Assembly: GCA_003518365.1 (NCBI GenBank)
Contig: DOYU01000021.1
Location: 80,210-110,172, forward strand
Direction of reading: 5' to 3'
Origin: Candidatus Magasanikiibacteriota bacterium
GTDB lineage: Bacteria > Patescibacteriota > Patescibacteriia > Magasanikbacterales > UBA922
Length of the DNA: 29,963 nucleotides
Shown here: piece after piece, positions 1-10,400 of the stretch
How the letters are laid out: each line of letters begins with the position of its first letter
How positions within the stretch are numbered: position 1 is the first letter of the stretch
Notes under the pieces: model-generated
Told to the model about the DNA's origin: nothing
Database searches by the model: none
The model's input: only the letters and a program-made list of their open reading frames with translations
Position numbers and translations under genes: made by a program

Positions 1-443
1 GCTGCAAATACCAATTTTACTAATGTTTTTTTCCATTCGTATTGTTCTAATCCCAAGATCGTACCAAACGATATCACGAGCAATACAACCACGAAAAACA
101 TATTTGCAACATCACGAACCAAGTACCATCCAATCTTTACGGTCGGAGTGTCAATAAAATTGTTATATGACGCGACTTCTATGAAGAACTTCAATGCAAA
201 TATAGTAAGCCCCACAAACAACCGTGCCAAAATAAACATCACCCAGCTAAAGAAACTAAACAAGCCATTGATAAGGTCTGTAAAAAAACCTGCTGCTTGC
301 ACTGGAATGGCAGCACCAAATATTCCTATCACTGCCAAAGCAAGAAAAAATTGTATAACAAAAAAATTCCTTTTCCGCTTCGGAAGGACCTTCGATAGAT
401 ATCGAAAAACTACTTGTTTGTAATATGTTATCCGAGCAAGCAT
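1..443 (-). CDS. Polytopic membrane protein, 5' part (runs off left edge)
   Basis: This frame was read by reverse-complementing the left edge; it is open from an ATG at 443 to base 1 (147 complete codons). The N-terminus is basic (Lys/Arg-rich to about residue 26). It is followed by a hydrophobic segment at about 28-50 ending in AAIPVQA, which resembles a signal peptide, then further hydrophobic segments near 60-90 and 112-130. The stretch VKIGWYLVRDVANMFF (102-117) resembles a membrane-protein family I associate with CPR genomes and with VirB6/TrbL-like secretion components; that link is from memory and weak. There is no Shine-Dalgarno sequence. An extended -10 (TGC-TATAAT) lies only about 12 bases upstream of the ATG, so the mRNA leader would be very short. 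The C-terminal part lies outside the window. Confidence 0.6.
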   Translation of the reverse strand, partial: MLARITYYKQVVFRYLSKVLPKRKRNFFVIQFFLALAVIGIFGAAIPVQAAGFFTDLINGLFSFFSWVMFILARLFVGLTIFALKFFIEVASYNNFIDTPTVKIGWYLVRDVANMFFVVVLLVISFGTILGLEQYEWKKTLVKLVFA

Positions 444-454
444 GGGACTGGATA

Positions 455-463
455 ATTATAGCA
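455..463 (-). promoter_or_regulatory. Extended -10 promoter of the left-edge membrane gene
   Basis: On the minus strand the sequence reads TTGCTATAAT, a perfect -10 with a TGN extension. No -35 is visible at the usual distance. Transcription would start about 4-6 bases before the ATG at 443, giving a nearly leaderless message. Confidence 0.4.
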
Positions 464-583
464 ATAGTATAGCACACATAGCGCGTCTCGTAGAGCTATG
501 TGGGGACAACATGCCCAGACTTTTTATCACGGTGCCATGAATTTTTCCTACATCTATTTATCCACATATGCACCATTGACATA

Positions 584-612
584 TTGACAAAACACGTTTT
601 TTTCCCTATGCT
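584..612 (+). promoter_or_regulatory. Promoter of the GC-rich lipoprotein transcript
   Basis: A perfect -35 (TTGACA, 584-589) is followed by a 17-base spacer and a -10 of TATGCT (607-612). Transcription would start near 619. That leaves a leader of about 220 bases before the lipoprotein start at 842. A second TTGACA lies about 10 bases further upstream. Confidence 0.5.
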
Positions 613-618
613 AGAAGG

Positions 619-841
619 TGGAAGAATGTTTCTCTTTTGAGGGAGACAGTCTTCCCGTTCTTTTCCAATGATATGTGCCTCTGGCACGTATCACTTATAA
701 GGTGTGAGAGCACTCACGGCCATGTTCCTCTAGGAAAGATTGGGTTCTGAGAAATGATGACAATAGTATCATCATCTGTCCGGACCCAACCCTTCCGTCC
801 ATCGCAATCACCCGCCCTTCCGAGGGCAAGGAGCAACCGTC
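619..841 (+). promoter_or_regulatory. Leader RNA with five consecutive hairpins
   Basis: Five local inverted repeats follow one another. (1) 620-655: GGAAGA and GTTTCTC pair with GGGAGAC and TCTTCC. (2) 670-692: GATATGTGCC pairs with GGCACGTATC. (3) 704-717: GTGAG pairs with CTCAC. (4) 740-789: TTGGGT pairs with ACCCAA, enclosing ATGATGA paired with TCATCAT. (5) 814-827: GCCCT pairs with AGGGC, ending directly before the Shine-Dalgarno AAGGAG (828-833). I see no coding frame here. The layout suggests a regulatory or protective mRNA leader, but it matches no riboswitch class I recognise. Confidence 0.55.
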
Positions 842-1300
842 ATGAACATGCGGATCGTCTTCACCGCCATTCTGGCGGCTGTTCTCTTCGTCGCTTGCGA
901 CGCTGATTCTTCTCCAAGTTCCCAAGTCGACTTGGGCGACGGCTATGTTCGCCATGACAGCTCATCCCCGAAGGCCGACGACCCCAAGCAGACCACCGAC
1001 ACGGCTACAACATCTGTCGACACAGATGCACCGCCCGACACCGACGGCTGCGAGAACTACCCGTGGCTCTACGAGAACCAGGGTGAGGTCGTAACCTGCA
1101 CTCTTCAGAACGGTCAGGGGAAACCTGCGCAGTGCAATCTCAACGTCTACGAGAACACTGAGGGTGTCTGTCTGGCAATCTGTCAACCGGCATTCGGGAA
1201 GCTGGCCTACGACATCGAGAAGACCGACACTGGGTTCAAGATGGAACTCTCCATCGGCACCAGCGTCTGCTCCTTCGGCTACACAGTGATCTTAGAGTAA
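842..1300 (+). CDS. GC-rich putative lipoprotein, 152 aa
   Basis: The N-terminus is a short signal peptide ending in LFVAC with Cys19 as the probable lipidation site. A Ser/Thr/Asp/Pro-rich low-complexity linker follows (about 20-75) and then a small domain with several cysteines (about 76-152), so the mature protein should sit outside the membrane. The start is set by AAGGAG eight bases upstream of the ATG, one of the few clear Shine-Dalgarno sites in the window. Codons mostly end in G or C, unlike the neighbouring genes, and the Asp/Thr/Pro linker resembles lipoproteins of high-GC bacteria such as Myxococcota. I recognise no family. The contrast suggests recent transfer, possibly from a host or neighbour. 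Confidence 0.7.
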   Translation: MNMRIVFTAILAAVLFVACDADSSPSSQVDLGDGYVRHDSSSPKADDPKQTTDTATTSVDTDAPPDTDGCENYPWLYENQGEVVTCTLQNGQGKPAQCNLNVYENTEGVCLAICQPAFGKLAYDIEKTDTGFKMELSIGTSVCSFGYTVILE

Positions 1301-1311
1301 CCAGCAACGAC

Positions 1312-1340
1312 GGATCGCGGCGTGCCCTCACACCCGATCC
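1312..1340 (+). terminator. GC-rich hairpin after the lipoprotein stop
   Basis: GGATCG pairs with CGATCC just after the stop codon. It has no T-tract of its own, so it is more likely a 3' mRNA-protecting structure ahead of the terminator at 1378-1409. Confidence 0.3.
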
Positions 1341-1377
1341 CCCAGTATGTAATCATATGCATGACATTCTAGGGGAT

Positions 1378-1409
1378 AAAAAAATGGCAATATATTGCCA
1401 TTTTTTTAT
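1378..1409. terminator. Bidirectional terminator between convergent genes
   Basis: The palindrome AATGGCAATATATTGCCATT (1383-1402) is flanked by an A-run on the left and a T-run on the right. It can therefore end both the plus-strand lipoprotein transcript and the minus-strand giant-gene transcript. Confidence 0.8.
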
Positions 1410-1424
1410 TTAAATTTTTTTTTA

Positions 1425-4400
1425 TTACGGTGTAATAATGATCAATCCTTGATACGTTGTCCAGTGAACATCATCAAACTGAGGATTGTCACATTGCTTT
1501 TCCCCAAAATCACTAGATGAATTATAACACCCAGGAGTTCCTTCACCATTACAGGTTCCATTACAATATCCCCAGTTGTCGAGTATCTGCACACGTGGTT
1601 GGTATACACATAGAGGACTATCATCATTGAGACCCGATTGCAGCAAGGTATTGTACGTTTGTTCACTGATCTGATCACGTATTTGTCCTACGGTTTGATT
1701 TGGGCTATCACACCCATAGGTATGCGCATAATCAAATGGACCGGTTTCACAAGCACGTGGTAAATTTCCAAATGCTGGCAACGAATAATCTGTACAAGCA
1801 TATCCCGTTGGACAATCTTGATCAGCCTTACATGTCAGAGATGTTGGTGTATTTGTAAACGAATCTTTGCAATATCCTACTTCACTTGTATCACCTGGGC
1901 TATTACTCTCCTCACAATACGGTTTTCTATTTTTGTACATCCCTGTTAACCCCTTATTTGTGATCGTCCCATCTCCCCAATCTACCAACACTCTTCGAAT
2001 AGGCATGCGATCGTCATCCGCAAACCCGAAAAATCGTGCTCTTGCCTGATATATTACCTTACTTACAATTTGAGCATCATCGTCATTAAACCCGACACTC
2101 AAATTATTTAATGATCCCGCAGAACACTGTGTAGACAACTGCGATGAGGTCAGCACACTTGGAAAACAGGTCTCAGGATTCAATGAATAAATTTTGGGAG
2201 GCTGTAAGCCAGCTGCCAATATAGGATTGATCTCATGAATATCTCCACCAGGCTGTACACTATCAAATGGAAATACAGCCCGAACATAATATGCTCCAAA
2301 CAATGATAGCAACACATCTCTCCCAGATGTAATCGATGAAGAATTCATCCAATTGGCAATCGACTGAATCGCAGTGGTAGAGTATCCATTTTGTGTTAAG
2401 GTGTCACACATTTCTAACGCGGTTTTCGCAAATACTTTTATATTCAGCTCTGAGGCAGCTCTACAATAATAGGGATATCCTGTTGCTCCCTCTGACATAA
2501 AGGCGTACTTCAAAAGATTGCCTTGTTTATCGACATCATTCGAAATTCCTAACAGGTCGGATGCACTCAAATCCGTTGACCCAAATGGAGCTCGTGAGAC
2601 ATCATGCCCAAACGCAGACTGACCCAGTAGTTGGTAATTGCTTTCTTTCCAGACCCTGTCAGTCCAGGCTTTATTACTCTGTCCTGTTGCACCCACGTCC
2701 TGATATACACTTACGAATTCACTACATTGATCATTCATGGTTGCGACAACTCCCAATTGCAATCCGTAGGATCCACAATTTCTCGTAATATACCCAAGAA
2801 ATTCTCCATTCTTATTAAAGTCCATTCCTATAGCAAAGAAATTTCCTTTCGTTGCATTACACGCAATACTAAAGGGATCTGTCTCAGGTGAGACTGCTTT
2901 TACAAATGGACCATCAGATTCTTGGACAAAACTTGGGGTATTTGTACCACCTTCTGATTTGTAAAATACCATGACTGATCGATAATGTACTTGATTCCTT
3001 ACCTCTCCTACACTTGGATTGCCAGGAGAAAGCGCGTACTGCGTATGTACTTCTGAATCGTCTCCACTCCCACCATAATCACAATACGAGACAAGCCCCT
3101 CACAGTTCACCGTACTACTTGGGGTTCTCACCAATTCATACGTGGTAATGGATCTTTTCGTAGTCTTTTTTGGGTAAGACTCTGGCGGCAAATAAGGATC
3201 TGACGAGGGATACCATGGTGTCATGGTACCATCGGACGTCAGCACACTTCCATTTACACCGAGATCACCATATCCATTGAAATTAATCTTTAACTCTTCT
3301 GTCAGCGGTGCAGGTCCGAGAGCATTTCTCACAGGAATACGGAACGGTACAAAATACACGGAACGCAACGCATTTCTATTCAAATTCTTTTCTGTAACAG
3401 TGGATTGAAATAAAAGTGATGTATTCTCAGCACTACTACACCCTCCCGCAGCAAGACATGTCGTATTCAGTGAGACAGCAGGCGGATTACTTGCTGTTGA
3501 TACCTTAAAATTGGTAAATGAATATATTGCATTATTGGCACCAAAGCGTGGAGGATGCATCATTGTCCCTGTGTCAAAATTAAGAGTACTTGCATCCACA
3601 GCACTATCAAACTCAGACGCAACAGGTACTAAGGCTCCTACTTTATATGCATTGTTTCCTTGTGGGCTAGATCCAAAATTGTTCCCATTATAGTCACCTT
3701 CCACTCTCAATACAACAGCATTTGTGTTTAATGCACCAGGCGAAGGAGCAAGCGTATACCAAGAAAAGAGTGTCACCAGACTATACAGCGCATTTAATGA
3801 CTCATCAACCGTATAGCTCCCTGTAGACTGAGCACTACAGGTAGAGCTATCGTCTGATCCAAAAGTCTGCCCCGCATACTTTGCGCCACACACATACCAC
3901 CAATAGGGATTGCCATCCATTTCTACAGGGGAATATGGATTGCCATACATATCTGTACAACCGTTCAGTGCGATTCTATCCAAAATTTCCGAATACTGCT
4001 GTCTCGCAATTTCATCAGGATCTTGCAGTGCAGGTCTAATATTTCGAAAGAAATCTAACAAACGAGGATTGTAGTACTTTGTATACAGATACTCCATCAC
4101 CCAAGCATCATTATCAATCGTAAACATATCCGACACCGTGAGTGCCTGTGAACACTGTACAATCTGGTTTTGTGGTGTAGTTTCTGTAGGTCGTATTGTC
4201 TTTAGCTGTCTATCCCCATCCCCTGGAACCCCGGACCAATGCCATTGCGTTTCAGGATCTTCCCACATATCTGCAAGAGTAACACCACCTACCCCGTTTA
4301 TCACTTGAGCATTGGTAATCTCGCCTCCACCATATCGGGGATGTATGCGCAACGTTCCTTCATAGGTGGCAGCACCACGACCAAAACTCTGTGTACAATA

Positions 4401-7400
4401 GACTTGCCCCCCTGTCCCTCCATCACCAGTAAACGCATCAATTCCTGGATTGTACCCGGCATCTTGAAAAAGATTACTCGTATCAATATTCCCAAATGAT
4501 TTATCCGATGGGTACCATGTCAGACAGGCATATCGCGGTTGTCCTTCTGGCGAGAGGACAGGACGAGAAAGATCATACTCCAAACAATGTCCCGTGGATC
4601 CAACAAACGTTGCTAGATGACTAATTTTTTGACAACTTCCTCCTACGCCACATTCAGCATCCTCTTTACAATAATCGCCTTCAGTCCCAGATGCACCAGT
4701 ACAAATTCCCCATAAACGAAGATTATCCCCTTGTTCATCATATACGTCTGTATCCCAATAATCCGTGGCAAGAGATCCATACGTGACCGCAACATAATTG
4801 CAAGAACAATCATCGCCATCTTGACACACATTCGCATTATTTTGCCTCTGCGAAAATGTACGTCGTGTTATTGTGGTATTGACTATTTTTTGGGCAAAAC
4901 CATGTACATCCCGAGCATTAGGTGTATCAAAATTTGGAACAATATCACCTGGAAACGGTGCATCTTCTTGTGGAGGGACTTTACATTCTGCATTTCCAAG
5001 CGTATTTGCAATTTTATCAAGAGTAATATCAGAACTCTGGAATACCCCATCTACAGGTAATACACAGGTACCAGAGATACATCTGCCCGTATCATCTGGA
5101 CCACATGCACTCTTTGACTCCCCAGTAGCACACGCATGTTCTTCTGGGTGTTGTTCCACATATTCTTCTGACAAGGCATACCCAAGATAACTGTTCACAG
5201 TGTCTACAATACCGTCACTCGGACTAATATTCTGTGGCATATTAACAGAGCTATACTCGGCAATATCATAGCGATTGAAGAGAGAATACCCTGTATATTC
5301 AATACCATTCCAGCTCGTGTCTCTATTGATGTATGCATCTATGTCTAAAAACTTCTCACTTGGGGAACGTGTATCATCCACAGGTGCCAATTTGATACAG
5401 TTGGTACCTTGATATTCCAGACATGCAGCCAATTGACTACACAAAAGAGATTGTTGCCCATTTGGAAGCGTTATAGGTTCATACGATCGACATGCAATCC
5501 ATTCACTACATTCACGATTTCTCTCAACTTTCAACAACACATTTGCATCGTTTTCATCTGTAGACTGAGGCACAACCAAGGTATCCCCTGTTTTTGCCAG
5601 CGCTTCTCCGGCAGCGTATGTTGCCGACGCATCATACGATTTATTTGGAATATTTGTATTATCAAACAATACACATCCTTCTCTCAGGCTCGCCTTTCCC
5701 TGACATTCACCCACACTTGCAGTCAATTGAGTGTCAAAAATAACATAGTATGGCTTTCCATCAGGATTCTTTCCAGAGGTATCGGTATCATAAGGGTCTA
5801 CAAGCTCAGTACACAAATTTTGCCCTACCGGGCATTCTCCTACATAGCCATCATAGCCATCCGATCCATTTGACCAGAGTCCGTATGTGGAAAAATCTTC
5901 TTTGTAATTTTCATAACATGGCACGCTCTTGCCAATACCTGTACAGGTATTGCCATCTCCGCAAATGGCATTAGTCGTACATTGAATATCCGGATTATTC
6001 GTACAGGTACCCACCGAAGTCAAAAACCATCCACCCACACTTGCTTCATTCGTAGGATCTGGCGCAATATAGGAACAAAGTTTATTGGCATTTACCGCAG
6101 GATCTTTAAAATACGTATTTGCTCCGTTTGATGTCGTGTACGCACTACATGCAAGTTGTTCTTGCGTACAAAGTGTACCCTGCTCTCCAAGATAGGATGC
6201 TGGATTATTCCGTATCATCTGTGGATGATAGGTAAACCCGTTGCTTTGTCCAGCAACAGGTGTTGTCTGTTCTTCTATAGCCACAGCCTGACATCCTACA
6301 TACTTTTCTAGACAGGCACTTTCTTGGTTATCCGTAAGGAATACTGGATCAAGCACAGGCGTATCTGCAGGAATATAGACACTCGAGGCATCTACCATCA
6401 CGATTGATTTTGTCAATCCAGTTCCTACAGCTTCGTCAGCAGATGCTTTTATGCGTAGATATCCCTCGTCACCATAAGGTCCTCCCAAAAAGGCATCGGA
6501 TGGGACACGGATAGGACCAGCAATCACACAAGAACTTTCTCTTGGTGCGATGGTACAGCTATACGTGTCGATAGTATCTACGGTGATCTCACAGGTGGTC
6601 GCGACAGCGACAGAAACATCCGCCACTAATCCATTTGCAAGATCACGACCATTTGTACATCGAGCATTGTAGACTTCGGCATAGGTTGACTCCGTATTAT
6701 ACGTATCCCACAACGGAGCACACCCAACAGCTTTTTCTCGACACAGACGATCAAACCCAGTTGCATAGGCTTTCTGCCCAAGGCTGGTCGTATAGGCATC
6801 ACAGCCAAGAGCTGCTCCAGGATATGGGCCAGCAGGATTTTGTCCTTCACCAAAACATTTTGTAGGAGCATCATACCCCTCTGGTGTCTTCCAAGAATCA
6901 CGAATGAGATAGACATTTCCTTCTGTACGCATCAAAGATACATTGTCTATGAAATATATGCCTGCGGTCGCACTGCTCGATCTATCAAAGACAAGAGACA
7001 CTGGATCAATCGTATTTCCAGTAAATGTGACTGGACCAACGACATACTCTCTCCAACTAGTTCCAATAGAAATAGGCTCATCTATACTGGTCAGGGGGTC
7101 AACAGTCAATGTCCACACATTCGTCCCTTGTTCGAGACTGATACTCAAAATTTGTCCTGCTCCACGTGCCCAAAAAGAAAGCTCGTATGCAGCATTTGTT
7201 TCCATGGCACCAGGATCAAGCGCACGGCGTACAACAGTGCCGTCAGATGTCCCTTTTACGCGCAAGGAATGCGCATTCACTTGGAGTGATTCTGCAGCAA
7301 TACTTACCGCATCTGCTTGCGACCAATATTCTTTTGCATTACTCAATGCCTCAGGGCTATCACCTATAGGTTCAAATGTATCAATACTTTTTTCAAAAAC

Positions 7401-10400
7401 AGGTTTGATATTATTTCCTTTGTTTCCTGTAAATGCACGACAAGAATTTGCTTCGGCAATACAAGAAGTTGATTCACCCGGTGCATCGATAGCATAATAT
7501 ACACAAGATCCTTTTTCTGGATTGCTGGCATCTTCTGGGACCCATGCTCCACCACCTACACAGCGCTGGCACACATTTCCACTGTACCCATCTTTTTGTC
7601 CCCAATATCCACCTTTTTCATCACAAATATCCTGAGCTGCTTGCACAGATTCATATCCTGCGATGTCAATAAGAGACTCATCGACAACGAGTCGTGATTC
7701 TGTCTTTCTCAATGGATGACACGCTGTTGACACGGTCACTGTTTTTGCCAACAGACGATAATACACGATTCCTTCGCTGTCATATAGGGCACGGCAGTCT
7801 GCATCTGCTTTTGGTGCATCTGGGACCTGCTGAACAGCATTGCCATACACAGTTTCATTACACACATCGACATTCTCTTGAAGCTGTGCAGGAATATCAT
7901 CAGCATAGATTGGCGATGCAGGTGGAAATGCAGAGGATACGTCATCCAGAATAATTCCTGCCGCACGCAAACCAGAAATGTACGTCCCATCACCAACTTT
8001 TGCCAAACGGTGTACTTTCAAGATAAACCCTTGAGATTCTGATCCTTCCCAAGAATAGTACGTGCTACTATTATCACCATCAGGGACTTCACATTGTTTG
8101 ATATAGCTATAGTATTCTTGTTGTTCCCCACCCGTCTCGATGCTCCCAATATTGGTAAATTCATCACACCCCACTTGCTGCGCACTACATAAAATGCCAT
8201 TTGTCGGGATGAAATAGAGTGGATAGGATGCTTGTTCAAAATTGCTAGCTTCTTGTTTAAACGTATCATACCCCACACACGTCTTTGGGCAATAATTATC
8301 CCCGACAACACCTGGAATGGATTCGCCCGAACCTGTCGGAGTATAGAGCTCACACCCAACTTCTGAAGCCAAACAGACTGATGCATAGGCATCACATCTT
8401 GGGTCAGTAGGAATACTATTTTCTATTTGTTGAGCAGTCTCAGGATAGTCAATTTCTACCGTAGCAGGATCAATGTCATAACAGCCGAGCGATATTGGTG
8501 CCTTTTTCAAAGGTCTGATACGAGCTGTATCTTGAATATATGATTCGTCGGTTGGGTTTGTGATATATGCACCTGTCGTAGGATCACGCTGAGCACCAAT
8601 AAAACTGGTACACCCAGCCGCACCACTCTCAGGGCACCCAGCGCCTGAGGCTGCGATCTGGTCATTCAAATACAACACTTGCTGTCCTCCATACCGTTTA
8701 TCTGCGATATAGATATCATCCGTGCCAACCCAATTTGACTCCCCAGTCTGTTCTGTAACATATGGTAAACAGCCAACACTCTGGGCGGAACAACTGCCAT
8801 ATTCAAGTGTTCGCGTCAAATATGACACGATGGTCTTTGAATCCTGATTGGTAAATGTCTGGCATGTGGCATACTGAGGCTCACATGACGCTCCCTGCAG
8901 ATCCCACACATTTTTTTCTAATGTACAAAAACCATAATAATTGTCTTCTGTACAATTTCCATTTTCATCTTCGCTAATACATGTAGAAATATCAACACAT
9001 TCTTCTCTTCGCCGTGGAGAATCCGGAACCAACAATTCTGGAGAATAGACACGGTTTTCACAACGTGCCTGTGGTGCTCGCAAAATCCAATTTGGATTTA
9101 CCAAATGACAAAATGGATAGTTGATAAAATCAGGTTTGATAGTTCCATCCTGGTCTGGAGTAGGACACTCTTCAAATTTTTGTAAAACTTCTCCGATGGT
9201 CCAAGGATTATCCGTATCAGAACGCAACGCTGCTATTTCCATCCCGAGCGGAAGAATACGTGCTTTTCTCATCTTTTGAATATTGGAATAACACAACTTA
9301 TTTTTATAACAATCTTTATCCTGATTATCAGCAACTCGTCGAGGAGAAATAAGAGGCGTGTTTGCACTAATTAATTTATCAACAAAGACAGCATCATATA
9401 ACGTAATGGGTTTTCCCACAGACGTTCTATCCAAGGCTTCCTGGAATCCTCTATTCATGACACAATTGTTTGCCCCTGGATTTTCAGGACATGCAATAAA
9501 TTCTGAGACAATATCATATTCCGCAGGGTCTTTTCTTCCATATGTCGCGGTCAAAAAACTAAAGGCACGCTGCGCAATTTGCCGCTGGCTGACAAGACTA
9601 TTTACTCCATAAAAATCTGTTGATGCAGTCCCACGTTCTTGCTCTGTCGGCACCAATCCTTTTGTAAATAATCGATTTAACAATTGAGAAGTAAGACTAT
9701 TCAAGAATACAGAGGCACTCATCGGAATAATCTGCCACAGCTGTGACGCATACATGCCCGCAATTTGCTGTGAATTTAATTCTCCCTGATGTTTCCCTGT
9801 GAGCGCTGAGGACTCCTCCTGTGTCAATTGTGCAGGAGTATTGATATGTCCACTTACAAAATCAGTCACATCCTTAAACCCATTGCCTACTTGCCTTGTG
9901 AGAGATGCGGCTTCTTCTTGCGCATCCTTAAATGCACCGATTTGTTCAATCGCACCAAGAGCAAATCCAAAATCTGTTTGCGTGACATTGATCTCACTGG
10001 CAAAATCTGATGCGGCATTCACATCGAATTCCACATTCACGCCATCTTTCCAATTATTTTTCAATGTTTGCCAGGAACACGATGCCTTTGGCCCACCTTT
10101 TCCACCAGCACTAGGAGGCGTATAGGTCGTATCTAAGGCTATTTTCAACTGGGCTTGCAACTTTAGATTTGGAGGCTGACACAAATTGACACCAAATCCC
10201 TGCCCCAAGGAGCCGATCGCTTCCCCGACAGAATCCAACGCAACATCCGAAAGATATTGGTCAAATGGTTTTTCAAAAATAAGTGATCCTTGCCCCTTTC
10301 CACCAGACGCGATGTATGTCGCTGTATCGTATGCAAGGGTGCGCATAAAATATGATGCCATATTCACCAACGAACCGAGGAGCCCTTGCAAGACTGCTTT

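Noticed and set aside
148..423. Plus-strand frame of 91 codons at the left edge
   Set aside because: It is the antisense of a strongly hydrophobic minus-strand membrane protein with a clear promoter and start.
558..566. DnaA box (TTATCCACA); another at 24723-24731
   Set aside because: Single isolated boxes without a cluster, an AT-rich unwinding region or a dnaA/dnaN neighbour are expected by chance.
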